Source: Arthrobacter sp. Y81
Lineage (GTDB): Bacteria; Actinomycetota; Actinomycetes; Actinomycetales; Micrococcaceae
Direction of reading: 5' to 3'
DNA length: 64,000 bases
Assembly (NCBI RefSeq): GCF_002929335.1
Contig: NZ_PJIL01000001.1
Location: 496,001 to 560,000 of the forward strand
The notes below the pieces were generated by a model. That model saw nothing but the letters and a program-made list of their open reading frames with translations, made no database searches and had not been told where the DNA came from. Each line of letters begins with the position of its first letter. Position 1 is the first letter of the stretch. Shown in pieces: positions 46,765 to 58,698 of this stretch. The position numbers and the translations under genes are program-made.

Positions 46765-47229
46765 TTACTGAGCTTCGGACTTGATCTTCTCCACTGCTTG
46801 GTTGAAGCCGCCGCTGGTCAGTGAGGAGCCGGCAACCTTGGAGACGTTCAGCTCATCCAGCTTCTTGCCCACGATCTGCGCCTTGATCCCGCCCGCGAAC
46901 TCGCCCTGGAACTTGCGCGTGTTGGGATTGGAGGGATGCTGGGTGATGTTGACGTCGGACACCGTTCCGCCGGAAAGCGTCAGCTCAACGCCCACGGTTT
47001 CCGTGCCGTTGGGGGAGACATAATTTCCGTCGGCGCTGTAGGTGCCGTCCTTGTAGCCGGACGCGGCCGATGTCGAGGCGCCAGTACTCGCAATGGGGGC
47101 ACCGCTGGTTGAGGCGGCAGTGGACTGTGCCGCCGGTGCCTGGGCGGACGGCGCACAGCCCGCTACGGTTCCGATCAGGGACATGCCGGCGAGGCCGACG
47201 AAAACGCTCTTGCGTACCGGGAAGCTCAT
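46765..47229 (-). CDS. FMN-binding domain lipoprotein
   Basis: A 154-residue exported protein. The start at ATG 47229 gives a signal peptide ending in the lipobox TVAGC, so it is membrane-anchored outside the cell. After a Ser/Ala-rich linker the FMN-binding domain begins at YKDGTYSADGNY and ends with VAGSSLTSGGFNQAVEKIK. The threonine of AGSSLT lies where ApbE attaches FMN in other such proteins (usual form SGATxT), with Ser in place of the usual Ala. It is first in the three-gene flavin operon and is probably an extracytoplasmic electron carrier. Confidence 0.88.
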   Translation of the reverse strand: MSFPVRKSVFVGLAGMSLIGTVAGCAPSAQAPAAQSTAASTSGAPIASTGASTSAASGYKDGTYSADGNYVSPNGTETVGVELTLSGGTVSDVNITQHPSNPNTRKFQGEFAGGIKAQIVGKKLDELNVSKVAGSSLTSGGFNQAVEKIKSEAQ

Positions 47230-47464
47230 GCAGGGACTCGTTTCGTGTGGTTGCGTATGGATGCGTCTTGATGGGGACCCGGCACCGGGGTGGCCGGGTG
47301 CAGCCACGCAGTTACAGGATGGACAACGTTGGAATCAGCGTAATGGTTCAGGCTGTGACGAACCCGATTCAATTCTGTGAGGCTTCTTATTCCTGTGCGC
47401 CTTCGCAGCGTCATGGCATTGCCCCGATTCCGCCGCGATCGCGGGCCACCGGTAGGCTAGAAGT

Positions 47465-49129
47465 GTGACTCCCGAAGAACTCTCCCTCGCCATATCCGCC
47501 TGCCTGAAAGACGCCGTCGCCGCCGGTGATATTGCACTTTCCGCATCAGCCGTGCCGGACGAGGTGCGGGTGGAGCGGCCCAAGAACCGGGACCATGGCG
47601 ACTGGGCCACCAACATTGCCCTCCAGCTGGCAAAGCAGGCGGGCACCAACCCGCGGGACTTCGCCACCATCCTCAGCGCACGGCTCAAGACCATCGACGG
47701 CGTATCGGCCGTGGACATCGCCGGACCCGGCTTCCTGAACATCACCGTCGACGCCGCCGCAGCAGGGACGCTCGCCAAGGCCATCGTCGAAGCCGGTCCG
47801 CAGTACGGCACCAACTCGGCGCTCGCCGGCCACGTGGTCAACATGGAATTCGTCTCAGCCAACCCCACCGGCCCGCTGCACATCGGCCACACCCGCTGGG
47901 CTGCGCTGGGCGACTCCATCGCCCGCGTGCTCCGGGCCTCCGGCGCAAAAGTCACCGCCGAGTACTACATCAACGACGCCGGCTCCCAGATGAACGTTTT
48001 CGCCCACTCGGTGCTGTCCCGGCTGCACGGCCGCGGCGTTCCGGAGGGCGGTTACCCGGGACAGTACATTTCCGACCTTGGCCACCACGTCCTGACGGAA
48101 CACCCGGACATCCGTGAGCTCACCGACGTGGCGGCGCTGCCGGTCATCCGCAGCGCGGCGTACAAGGCCCAGATGAAGGACATCAAGGACACCCTCGCCG
48201 ACTTCGGTGTTGCTTTCGACGTCTACTTCTCCGAGCAGGAACTGCACGACGCCGGCGCCATCGAAAGTGCCGTGGCGCGCCTTCGGGAACAGGGCCACGT
48301 GTTCGACGACGGCGGTGCCGTCTGGCTGCGCACCACGGACTTCGGCGACGACAAGGACCGCGTGATGATCCGCGCGAACGGCGAACCGACGTACTTCGCC
48401 GCGGACGCCGCCTACTACCTCTCCAAGAAGGACCGCGGCTTCGACCAGAAGATCTACCTGCTGGGAGCGGACCACCACGGCTACATCCACCGGCTGAAGG
48501 CGATCGCCGCCGCTGCCGGCGACGATCCCGAGGCCAACATCGAGGTGCTGATCGGCCAGCTCGTGTCAGTGAACGGCGCCAAGCTGTCCAAGCGGGCCGG
48601 CAACATCATCGAGCTCAAGGACCTCATCTCCTGGCTGGGCAAGGACGCCGTCCGCTACTCGCTGGCCCGGTTCCCGGCTGACTCTCCGCTCACCCTGGAC
48701 CCCGACCTGCTCAAGAAGCACAGCAACGAGAACCCGGTCTTCTACGTCCAGTACGCCCACGCCCGCTCCCGAGGCACGGCCCGCAATGCCGTGGCGGCCG
48801 GAGTGGAACGCCGCGTCGATGGCGAAGACGTGTTCGACGCAGCACTCCTGGACCACGCCACCGAGAACGAACTGCTGTCCTACCTGGGCAGCTACCCGTC
48901 CATCGTGGCCAAGGCCGCCGAACTGCGCGAACCGCACCGCGTTGCCCGCCACCTGGAAGTCATCGCAGGTGCCTACCACCGCTGGTATGACGCCTGCCGC
49001 GTGGCGCCGCAGGGCGATGAGCCCATCACGGACGTCAACCGGACGCGGCTGTGGCTCAACGACGCCACCAGCCAGGTGCTGGCCAACGGACTGGAACTGC
49101 TTGGCGTTTCGGCGCCGGAACGGATGTGA
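47465..49129 (+). CDS. argS: Arginyl-tRNA synthetase
   Basis: A 554-residue class I synthetase that charges tRNA-Arg. The HIGH motif is in NPTGPLHIGHTRWAALGD and the KMSKS equivalent is KLSKRAGN. The N-terminal additional domain (ALSASAVPDEVRVERPKNRDHGDW) and the C-terminal DALR anticodon domain are complete. The start is GTG at 47465, about 6 nt after a TAGGCT element, so the message may be nearly leaderless. lysA begins 5 nt after the stop, the start of the mycobacterial-type argS-lysA-hom-thrC-thrB gene order. Confidence 0.96.
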   Translation: MTPEELSLAISACLKDAVAAGDIALSASAVPDEVRVERPKNRDHGDWATNIALQLAKQAGTNPRDFATILSARLKTIDGVSAVDIAGPGFLNITVDAAAAGTLAKAIVEAGPQYGTNSALAGHVVNMEFVSANPTGPLHIGHTRWAALGDSIARVLRASGAKVTAEYYINDAGSQMNVFAHSVLSRLHGRGVPEGGYPGQYISDLGHHVLTEHPDIRELTDVAALPVIRSAAYKAQMKDIKDTLADFGVAFDVYFSEQELHDAGAIESAVARLREQGHVFDDGGAVWLRTTDFGDDKDRVMIRANGEPTYFAADAAYYLSKKDRGFDQKIYLLGADHHGYIHRLKAIAAAAGDDPEANIEVLIGQLVSVNGAKLSKRAGNIIELKDLISWLGKDAVRYSLARFPADSPLTLDPDLLKKHSNENPVFYVQYAHARSRGTARNAVAAGVERRVDGEDVFDAALLDHATENELLSYLGSYPSIVAKAAELREPHRVARHLEVIAGAYHRWYDACRVAPQGDEPITDVNRTRLWLNDATSQVLANGLELLGVSAPERM

Positions 49130-49133
49130 CGCA

Positions 49134-50627
49134 ATGACCGGGAACTCCCTGAACCACGCATCGCCGCTGGCACCGGACTGGCTTGCCGTTCCGGCGGACC
49201 TCAATGCGCTCCATGAGCCCATGTGGGCGGCCGGAGTTGCCAGGAACGACGCCGGCGAGCTCGCCATCGACGGCATTCCGGTCAGCGAGCTCCGGCGCCA
49301 GTTCGGCACGCCGCTGTTCGTGATGAGCGAGAACGACTTCCGGGCACGCGCCCGGGCCTTCAGCGACGCCTTCAATGACGCCTTCGCCGACATCTGCGGG
49401 GGAGTGGATGTCTACTACGCCGGGAAGTCCTTCCTCTGCACTGCCGTCGTCCGGTGGGTGGAGGAAGAGGGGCTGCGGCTGGACACCGCCTCCGGCGGGG
49501 AACTCGCCGTCGCCAGCCGCGCCGGCATCCCGGGGGCCGACGTCGCCCTGCACGGGAACAACAAGTCCGACGCCGAGATCCACCGTGCGCTGGACATGAA
49601 GCTGGGGCGGATCGTCGTGGACAGCCTCGCGGAGCTGGAGCGCGTCGCGAAAATCGCCTCGGACCGCGGCGAAACCGCCAAGGTGATGCTGCGGCTCACC
49701 CCCGGAGTGCATGCGCACACGCACGAATTCATTGCCACCGCCCATGAGGACCAGAAGTTCGGCCTCTCCATGGCGGAGGATTCCACGGACCAGGCCGGCC
49801 TGTCCGCCGCCGAGGAAGCCGTGGCCGCGGCCACGAGCTACCACAGCATTGAACTCCTGGGCCTGCACTGCCACATCGGCTCGCAGATCTTCGAGCCGGA
49901 CGGCTTCGCGCTGGCCGCCGTGAAACTGCTCAATTTCCTCGCCGCGATGCAGGGGAAATACTCCATCGTCCTGCCTGAACTGGACCTCGGCGGCGGCTAC
50001 GGCATTGCCTACACGCCGGTGGACACACCGCGCCCGCCGGCCGAGATCGCGCAGGCGATGGCCGCCGTCGTGCGTTCCACCTGCGCCGAACTGGGCATCA
50101 CCGCACCGCGGATCTCCATTGAGCCGGGGCGCGCCATTGTGGGGAGCACCACCTTCACCCTCTACGAAGTGGGAACGCTCAAGACCGTCCGCGTGGACCC
50201 GCCCGGCGCCGGAACCGGCGACGGCGGCGAAAATGCCGCGAATGCAGAAGGAACCGTTACGCACCCCCGCCGCTATGTGTCGGTGGACGGCGGCATGAGC
50301 GACAACGCCCGTCCGGTGCTTTATGACGCGGATTATTCGGCAATTGTGGCCTCGCGGAGCTCCGACGCAGCACCGCAGCTGTCCCGCGTAGTGGGCAAAC
50401 ATTGCGAGAGCGGCGACATAGTTGTTAGAGATGTATATCTGCCCGAGGACGTGGCAGCCGGTGATCTGCTCGCTGTACCGGGGACCGGCGCCTACTGCTG
50501 GGCCCTGTCAAGCAACTACAACTATCTGGCCCGGCCGGGCGTTGTCGCTGTGCGCGACGGATCAGCACGGCTGATTATCCGCGGGGAAACCGAACAAGAT
50601 CTGCTGAACCGCGACATGGGAGTCTGA
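49134..50627 (+). CDS. lysA: Diaminopimelate decarboxylase
   Basis: LysA makes L-lysine from meso-diaminopimelate. The 497-residue product is a fold-type III PLP enzyme: the PLP lysine is in VYYAGKSFLCTAV, with GLHCHIGSQI, LDLGGGYGIAY, EPGRAIVG and the late RPVLYDADY. An insert near residue 365 (GAGTGDGGENAANAEG) is Gly-rich and likely a surface loop. The ATG at 49134 lies 5 nt after argS and gives the family N-terminus. hom begins directly after the stop (TGAATG). Confidence 0.96.
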   Translation: MTGNSLNHASPLAPDWLAVPADLNALHEPMWAAGVARNDAGELAIDGIPVSELRRQFGTPLFVMSENDFRARARAFSDAFNDAFADICGGVDVYYAGKSFLCTAVVRWVEEEGLRLDTASGGELAVASRAGIPGADVALHGNNKSDAEIHRALDMKLGRIVVDSLAELERVAKIASDRGETAKVMLRLTPGVHAHTHEFIATAHEDQKFGLSMAEDSTDQAGLSAAEEAVAAATSYHSIELLGLHCHIGSQIFEPDGFALAAVKLLNFLAAMQGKYSIVLPELDLGGGYGIAYTPVDTPRPPAEIAQAMAAVVRSTCAELGITAPRISIEPGRAIVGSTTFTLYEVGTLKTVRVDPPGAGTGDGGENAANAEGTVTHPRRYVSVDGGMSDNARPVLYDADYSAIVASRSSDAAPQLSRVVGKHCESGDIVVRDVYLPEDVAAGDLLAVPGTGAYCWALSSNYNYLARPGVVAVRDGSARLIIRGETEQDLLNRDMGV

Positions 50628-51944
50628 ATGACTGAATTGCGAACCCTGAAGGTAGCCCTGCTGGGCTGTGGCAACGTTGGGGCCCAGGTGGCGCGGATTC
50701 TGATTGAGGACGCCGAAGCGCTGGCCGCCCGCACCGGAGCCCGCCTGGAACTGACCGGCATCGCCGTGCGCACCATCGATGCGCCCCGTGACGTTGAGCT
50801 GCCGCGGGAACTCTTCACCACCGACGCCGACACCCTGGTCAAGGATGCCGACCTCGTCATCGAACTGATGGGCGGCATCGAACCTGCCCGCACCCTGATC
50901 CTCGCCGCCATCGAGAACGGCGCCAGCGTGGTCACCGGCAACAAGGCCCTGCTGGCCCAGGATGGCCCCACGCTCTACGAGGCGGCAGACAAGGCCGGCG
51001 TCCAGCTGTCCTACGAAGCAGCCGTGGCCGGCGCCATCCCCATCCTGCGCCCCATCCGCGACAGCCTCTCCGGCGACCGCATCACCCGGGTCCTCGGCAT
51101 CGTCAACGGCACCACCAACTTCATCCTTGACCAGATGGATTCCACCGGTGCGCAGTTCGCCGACGCCCTCGCCGAGGCCCAGCGCCTTGGCTACGCCGAA
51201 GCGGATCCCACAGCCGACGTCGGAGGCCTTGATGCCGCAGCCAAGGCGACCATCCTCGCCTCGCTGTCCTTCCACACGCGCTTCGACCTGGAGAACGTCC
51301 ACTGCGAAGGCATCACCGAAGTCAGCGCGTCGGATATCGCCGCGGCCAAGGACGCCGGGTTCGTCATCAAGCTCCTCGCCATCGCGGAGAAGCTGACCGC
51401 CGCCGACGGCACCGAGGGCGTCTCCGTCCGCGTGCACCCGACGCTGCTGCCGCGCGAACACCCGCTGGCGGCCGTCCATGGCGCGTTCAACGCCGTGTTC
51501 ATCGAAGCCGAGAACGCCGGCGAGCTGATGTTCTACGGCCAGGGCGCCGGCGGAACCCCGACAGCGTCTGCCGTCGTGGGCGACCTCGTCTCCGCTGCCC
51601 GCCGGATTGTCCTGGGCGGGCCTGCGCAGACCGAGACCACCATCGGACACGTTCCCGCGCTGCCCATCGACGCCGTCAACACGAGCTACTACATTGGCCT
51701 CGACGTTGCTGACCAGCCGGGCGTGCTGGCACGGATCGCCCAACTGTTCGCGGAGCACGGCGTGTCCATCGAGATCATGCGCCAGACCATCCACCGCGAT
51801 GCCGACTCCAACGTGGAATCGGCCGAACTGCGGATCGTCACCCACCGCGCAACCGAAGCTGCACTGGCAGCAACCGTCCAGGCCGTGAAGGGCCTCGACG
51901 TCATCAATTCCGTTACATCCGTTCTTCGGGTAGAAGGAGTCTAA
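50628..51944 (+). CDS. hom: Homoserine dehydrogenase
   Basis: Hom reduces aspartate semialdehyde to homoserine, the branch point for threonine and methionine. The 438-residue product has an N-terminal nucleotide fold (VALLGCGNVGAQVARIL), the catalytic lysine region GNKALLAQ, the signature GILN-like VLGIVNGTTNFIL, and a C-terminal ACT domain (about 350-430, GVLARIAQLFAEHGVSIEIM) for feedback by threonine. It starts at the base after the lysA stop and is followed directly by thrC, so the three are one operon. Confidence 0.97.
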   Translation: MTELRTLKVALLGCGNVGAQVARILIEDAEALAARTGARLELTGIAVRTIDAPRDVELPRELFTTDADTLVKDADLVIELMGGIEPARTLILAAIENGASVVTGNKALLAQDGPTLYEAADKAGVQLSYEAAVAGAIPILRPIRDSLSGDRITRVLGIVNGTTNFILDQMDSTGAQFADALAEAQRLGYAEADPTADVGGLDAAAKATILASLSFHTRFDLENVHCEGITEVSASDIAAAKDAGFVIKLLAIAEKLTAADGTEGVSVRVHPTLLPREHPLAAVHGAFNAVFIEAENAGELMFYGQGAGGTPTASAVVGDLVSAARRIVLGGPAQTETTIGHVPALPIDAVNTSYYIGLDVADQPGVLARIAQLFAEHGVSIEIMRQTIHRDADSNVESAELRIVTHRATEAALAATVQAVKGLDVINSVTSVLRVEGV

Positions 51945-53051
51945 GTGGCTCACCAATGGCGCGGTGTCATCCGCGAATACGCTGATCGTTTGCCCGTAAC
52001 GGAAAGCACGAAGGTCATTACCCTCGGTGAGGGCGGCACGCCGCTGGTCCACGCGCAGAAGCTGTCCGAGCTGACCGGCTCCACCGTGTACCTCAAGGTC
52101 GAAGGCATGAACCCCACGGGATCCTTCAAGGACCGCGGAATGACCATGGCCATGACGGCAGCGGTGGCCTCCGGCGCGAAGGCAGTCGTGTGCGCCTCCA
52201 CCGGGAACACCTCCGCTTCCGCCGCCGCATATGCCACGGCCGCTGGGCTGAAGTGTGCCGTGCTGGTGCCCGAAGGCAAGATCTCCATGGGCAAGCTCAG
52301 CCAGGCCATCGCGCACGGCGCGACGCTGCTGCAGGTGGACGGCAACTTCGATAACTGCCTGGACATCGCCCGCAAGCTCGGCGAGGCCTACCCCGTCTTC
52401 CTGGTGAACTCCGTGAACCCTGCCCGCATCCAGGGCCAGAAGACCGGCGCCTTCGAGATTGTCGATGCGCTCGGCGACGCCCCGGACATCCACGTCCTGC
52501 CGGTGGGCAACGCCGGAAACATCACCGCGTACTGGAAGGGCTACAAGGAGTACTCAGCGCCGTTCGAGTCCGAAACTGCCGGAACCCTCGCTGCCGTATC
52601 CACCAGGACACCGCAGATGTGGGGCTTCCAGGCCGCCGGCGCGGCCCCCTTCGTGGTCGGCCACCCCATCACGGAGCCCGACACCATCGCCACGGCCATC
52701 CGGATCGGCAACCCTGCATCCTGGGACGGCGCCATCGCGGCCCGTGACGAATCCGGTGGTTTCATCGACTCCGTCACCGACGACGAGATCCTGGCAGCCC
52801 ACCGCTGGCTGTCGGCCCGCGAAGGCGTCTTCGTCGAGCCCGGTTCCGCCGCCGGCGTCGCCGGACTGATCAAGAAGCACGCGGCCGGCGAGGTCCCCGC
52901 AGGCAAGACCATCGTGATCACCGTGACCGGCCATGGCCTGAAGGACCCGCAGTGGGCGCTGCGCACCGAGGACGGCAGCGATGTTCAGCCCGTCAAGGTG
53001 TCCAACGACGTGGTCACCGTGGCCGCCGAACTGGGCCTGGAAGAAAAATAA
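51945..53051 (+). CDS. thrC: Threonine synthase
   Basis: ThrC converts O-phosphohomoserine to threonine. The 368-residue PLP enzyme has the lysine motif [28 protein letters not shown] and the glycine loop [16 protein letters not shown]. Its length is that of the short actinobacterial class. It begins with GTG at the base after the hom stop. Three nucleotides separate it from the preferred thrB start. Confidence 0.97.
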   Translation: MAHQWRGVIREYADRLPVTESTKVITLGEGGTPLVHAQKLSELTGSTVYLKVEGMNPTGSFKDRGMTMAMTAAVASGAKAVVCASTGNTSASAAAYATAAGLKCAVLVPEGKISMGKLSQAIAHGATLLQVDGNFDNCLDIARKLGEAYPVFLVNSVNPARIQGQKTGAFEIVDALGDAPDIHVLPVGNAGNITAYWKGYKEYSAPFESETAGTLAAVSTRTPQMWGFQAAGAAPFVVGHPITEPDTIATAIRIGNPASWDGAIAARDESGGFIDSVTDDEILAAHRWLSAREGVFVEPGSAAGVAGLIKKHAAGEVPAGKTIVITVTGHGLKDPQWALRTEDGSDVQPVKVSNDVVTVAAELGLEEK

Positions 53052-53053
53052 CC

Positions 53054-54040
53054 TTGGAAACCACCCTCACAGTCCCGGCCGAGTCTGCCGCCGGCGCGCC
53101 GGCAGTCCCGGCCGGGCAGTTGGTGACCGTACGCGTCCCGGCCACCAGCGCCAACCTCGGCCCGGGATATGACAGCCTGGGCCTGGCCCTTTCGCTGCAT
53201 GACACCCTGACCGTGGAAACCCTGGGCAGCGGCGAACTGCAGTTCGAGCTCAGCGGCGAAGGTGCGGAGACGCTTCCGCGCGACGCCAGCCACCTCGTGG
53301 TCAGGGCCGTCACGGAAGCCCTGCACCGGCTGGGCTTCCGGCACGAGGGCCTCCGCATTACCGCCGACAACGTCAACCCGCACGGCCGCGGCCTGGGTTC
53401 CTCGGCTTCGGCCGTCGTGGCGGCGGTGACCGCCGCGAATGCACTGGTTCCGGAGGCTTCCCGGCGGGGCAAGGACTGGATCCTGCAGCTCACGAGCGAA
53501 ATGGAAGGCCATCCTGACAACGTCGCACCGGCCATTTTCGGCGGGCTGGCGCTGTCATGGCAGGACAGTGACCAGTACAGCAGCACGTGCGCTACCGTGG
53601 CGGATTCGGTGATTCCCGTCGTCGCAGTACCGGACTACGAGCTTTCCACCGAAGCGGCCCGCGCGCTCCTGCCGGCGTCCGTGGGCCATCATGCGGCCGC
53701 CATGAACTCCGGCCGGGCGGCGCTGCTCATCCACGCCCTCACCAGCAAACCGGAATTCCTGCTCGCCGGCACGGAGGACTACCTCCACCAGAGCTACCGC
53801 GCGGAGGCCATGCGCCCCAGCGCGGAGCTGATCCGGGCCCTGCGCCGTGCAGGGCACGCAGCCGTTGTTTCCGGCGCGGGACCAACCGTCCTGGTGCTGG
53901 CCAACGGGGAAGACGAGGCCGGTACGGTGGTGGACTTCATTGACGCCTACACCCGGGCCAACACGCCGGATGTTGGCTGGCGCGTGATGAAGCTGGCGGT
54001 GGACGTCGAAGGTGCTAAAGTGGGAGTGCACCGGCGGTAA
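53054..54040 (+). CDS. thrB: Homoserine kinase
   Basis: ThrB phosphorylates homoserine. The 328-residue GHMP kinase has VRVPATSANLGPGYDSLGLAL near the start, the ATP loop PHGRGLGSSASAVVAAV and a late VVSGAGPTVLVLA. The start is uncertain: TTG at 53054, with GGAAGAAA about 10 nt upstream, gives a 19-residue leader before the first conserved strand, while a later GTG is possible. It closes the lysA-hom-thrC-thrB operon. Confidence 0.94.
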   Translation: METTLTVPAESAAGAPAVPAGQLVTVRVPATSANLGPGYDSLGLALSLHDTLTVETLGSGELQFELSGEGAETLPRDASHLVVRAVTEALHRLGFRHEGLRITADNVNPHGRGLGSSASAVVAAVTAANALVPEASRRGKDWILQLTSEMEGHPDNVAPAIFGGLALSWQDSDQYSSTCATVADSVIPVVAVPDYELSTEAARALLPASVGHHAAAMNSGRAALLIHALTSKPEFLLAGTEDYLHQSYRAEAMRPSAELIRALRRAGHAAVVSGAGPTVLVLANGEDEAGTVVDFIDAYTRANTPDVGWRVMKLAVDVEGAKVGVHRR

Positions 54041-54386
54041 TCCCGCAGGCAGTTAGTCAAAGAATCAGAATCGCAGTCAAAAGAACCCGATGTTGGCCAT
54101 GGCGCCTGTCTAATCGTTTGCTGCTCTGAAATTCAACTGCGCAATAGTCTCCGGTGCCGCCTGCTTTGGTCTGTCGCAGGAACCTGCAGAATCACTCTGC
54201 ACCCCTGAAGCGTCAGTCCGCCATTCCGGTCTCTTGTTGGAATGTCGAGGTGTATCAGTATCCGGCCCTGCTGGCCGAATTCCATCCGGCAAGGCCGAAA
54301 TCCGGCTGTAGATCTGAACTGCAGCCCAGATCAAATCATCGCGTCCAGCTCCCAGTCTGGACGCCGTCGAGGGGGAAGGATCCTTC
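54041..54386 (+). other. Long leader region of rho
   Basis: A 346-nt stretch without a credible gene between thrB and rho. The part from about 54150 to 54240 is C-rich and G-poor on the sense strand, with few stems, which is what Rho prefers to bind (rut-like). Autoregulation of rho by termination in its own leader is known in other bacteria and is a reasonable inference here. No tRNA, riboswitch or clear promoter was recognised. Confidence 0.4.
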
Positions 54387-56594
<2,208 letters not shown>

Positions 56595-56603
56595 CTGCGC
56601 TCA

Positions 56604-56647
56604 CCGCCCAAAATATGCCGGCCTGATGGCCGGCATATTTTGGGCGG
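56604..56647 (+). terminator. Terminator between rho and prfA
   Basis: A perfect 20-bp stem (56604-56623 with 56628-56647) with a TGAT loop, 10 nt past the rho stop. The T-rich segment ATATTTT lies inside the stem, so the hairpin is stable although the following bases are TTCG. The rpmE gene often found here in relatives is absent. Confidence 0.85.
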
Positions 56648-56702
56648 TTCGTCGTTAAGTCCCGTGAAACTAGACTTGTATGAGTCGAAAGAGGTTTTGA
56701 AA

Positions 56703-57776
56703 ATGTTTGAGTCCGTACACGGCCTGCTTGATGAGCATGATGCCATTCAGGCGCAGCTGGGGGATCCTGCTGTTTATGCTGACCAGCGGCTGGCTCGTAA
56801 GCTGGGGCGGCGGTCTGCGCAGCTTAATGGCATTGTGGACGCTTACCACAAGTGGCATGCGATCCAGGATGATCTCGCGGCTGCGAAGGAAATGGCTTCG
56901 GAGGATCCGGAGTTTGCGGCGGAGGTTCCTGAGCTGGAGGCTGCCCTGGAGGCGGCTTCGGCCAAGCTGCGGCGGCTTCTGATTCCTCGCGACCCGGACG
57001 ATGCCCGCAACGTAATCCTTGAGGTCAAGGGTGGTGAAGGCGGCGATGAGGCTGCCCTGTTCGCCGGCGACCTGCTGCGCATGTACACCCGGTACGCGGA
57101 ATCACGCGGCTGGAAGACGGAACTCATTTCAGCCACCGAATCGGACCTCGGCGGGTACAAGGACGTCCAGATGGCCGTCAAGGGCAACTCCAACGATCCG
57201 GCAGAGGGCGTCTACGCCCGGCTCAAATTCGAAGGCGGCGTGCACCGTGTGCAGCGCGTCCCCGTGACGGAATCCCAGGGCCGCATCCACACCTCGGCTG
57301 CCGGCGTGCTGGTGCTTCCGGAAGTGGACGAGCCCGAGGAACTCGAGATCAACCAGAACGATCTCAAAATCGACGTCTACCGGTCCTCCGGACCCGGCGG
57401 ACAGTCCGTTAACACCACGGACTCCGCGGTCCGTATCACCCACCTTCCCACCGGAATCGTGGTGGCCATGCAGAACGAGAAGTCCCAGCTGCAGAACCGT
57501 GAAGCCGGCATGCGCGTCCTGCGTGCCCGCATCCTGGCCCACCAGCAGGAGCAGATCGACGCCGAGAACTCCGCGCAGCGGAAGTCCCAGATCCGTACGA
57601 TGGACCGCTCGGAGCGGATCCGTACGTACAACTACCCGGAAAACCGGATCGCGGACCACCGCACCGGTTACAAGGCCTACAACCTGGACCAGGTCATGAA
57701 CGGCGACCTTGAGCCCGTGATCCAGTCGGCCATCGAGATGGACGAACAGGCCCGCCTCGACGCCATCGGCGAATAG
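56703..57776 (+). CDS. prfA: Peptide chain release factor 1 (RF1)
   Basis: RF1 reads UAA and UAG stops. The 357-residue product has the RF1 tripeptide PVT (residues 187-189) and the GGQ loop (232-234, [14 protein letters not shown]). The ATG at 56703 follows GAGG by 8 nt and gives the family start; codons upstream overlap a terminator stem. The first ~350 nt use many T-ending codons (GCT, GTT, CTT) unlike the rest of the gene and window, which is odd for a core gene. prmC, which methylates the GGQ glutamine, begins 18 nt downstream. Confidence 0.96.
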   Translation: MFESVHGLLDEHDAIQAQLGDPAVYADQRLARKLGRRSAQLNGIVDAYHKWHAIQDDLAAAKEMASEDPEFAAEVPELEAALEAASAKLRRLLIPRDPDDARNVILEVKGGEGGDEAALFAGDLLRMYTRYAESRGWKTELISATESDLGGYKDVQMAVKGNSNDPAEGVYARLKFEGGVHRVQRVPVTESQGRIHTSAAGVLVLPEVDEPEELEINQNDLKIDVYRSSGPGGQSVNTTDSAVRITHLPTGIVVAMQNEKSQLQNREAGMRVLRARILAHQQEQIDAENSAQRKSQIRTMDRSERIRTYNYPENRIADHRTGYKAYNLDQVMNGDLEPVIQSAIEMDEQARLDAIGE

Positions 57777-57794
57777 TCCCCGGCCGGTCGCTTG

Positions 57795-58694
57795 ATGACA
57801 CTTGGAACAGGACTGAGCCTGGCGGAGGCCGTCCGCGAAGCAACCGCACTGCTGGCCGATGCCGGTGTTCCCAGCCCCCGCGTGGACGCGGAACTGCTGG
57901 CGGACCACCTCCTGGGCGTCGGGCTGGGCAGGCTGCGGGCCATGCTCCTGGGGGATTCCCCGGAACCGGACGGCTATGCCGAGCTGGTGGCGGAGCGCGT
58001 ACGTCGCGTCCCGCTGCAGCACATCACCGGTGTGGCCCACTTCCGATACCTGCAGCTTGCCGTGGGTCCCGGCGTGTTCATTCCCCGGCCGGAAACCGAG
58101 TCGGTAGTCCAGCTGGTCATTGACTGGCTCAAGGACCTGGAGCGGCTGCACGGCAGGGACCACCCTAAGGTGGTGGACCTGGGCACAGGCTCAGGAGCCA
58201 TCGCGGGCTCGGTGGCGCACGAGGTGCCCGGTGCGGAAGTCCACGCAGTGGAGTTCAGTGAATTCGCGCATGCCTGGGCGGCACGGAACCTGGCGCCGCT
58301 GGGCGTCAAACTGGTCCGCGGGGACCTTCGCGATGCGCTGCCGGAACACAACGGAACTTTCGACGTCGTGGTGTCGAATCCGCCGTACATTCCCGCGGAA
58401 GCGATCCCCAACGAACCCGAGGTGGCCCTGCACGATCCGCCCGAGGCGCTTTACGGCGGGGGAGCGGACGGAATGGTACTTCCGACGGCGGCAGCGGCGT
58501 CCGCTGCCCGGCTGCTCGTTCCCGGCGGCTACTTCGTGATGGAACATGCCGAAGTCCAGGCAACGTGGATCGCTACGATGCTGAAGAACTCCGGTTGCTG
58601 GTCCGATGTGACAACGCACGTGGACCTCAACGGCAAGGAACGTGCCACCAGCGCGGTCCTTACCGAACCGTCTGACCAAGTGATGAAAGAATAG
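57795..58694 (+). CDS. prmC: Release factor glutamine methyltransferase PrmC
   Basis: PrmC (HemK) methylates the glutamine of the GGQ motif in RF1 and RF2, raising termination efficiency. The 299-residue product has an N-terminal helical domain, FIPRPETESVVQLVIDWL, the SAM motif VVDLGTGSGAIAGSVA and the catalytic VVSNPPYIPAEA. The ATG at 57795 is preceded by an in-frame TTG. It follows prfA and precedes the Sua5 gene, the same order as in mycobacteria. Confidence 0.95.
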   Translation: MTLGTGLSLAEAVREATALLADAGVPSPRVDAELLADHLLGVGLGRLRAMLLGDSPEPDGYAELVAERVRRVPLQHITGVAHFRYLQLAVGPGVFIPRPETESVVQLVIDWLKDLERLHGRDHPKVVDLGTGSGAIAGSVAHEVPGAEVHAVEFSEFAHAWAARNLAPLGVKLVRGDLRDALPEHNGTFDVVVSNPPYIPAEAIPNEPEVALHDPPEALYGGGADGMVLPTAAAASAARLLVPGGYFVMEHAEVQATWIATMLKNSGCWSDVTTHVDLNGKERATSAVLTEPSDQVMKE

Positions 58695-58698
58695 GCCA

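Noticed and set aside
47230-47464. T-box or attenuator before argS
   Set aside because: No T-box sequence or terminator/antiterminator pair was visible, and the argS start lies just after a -10-like element.
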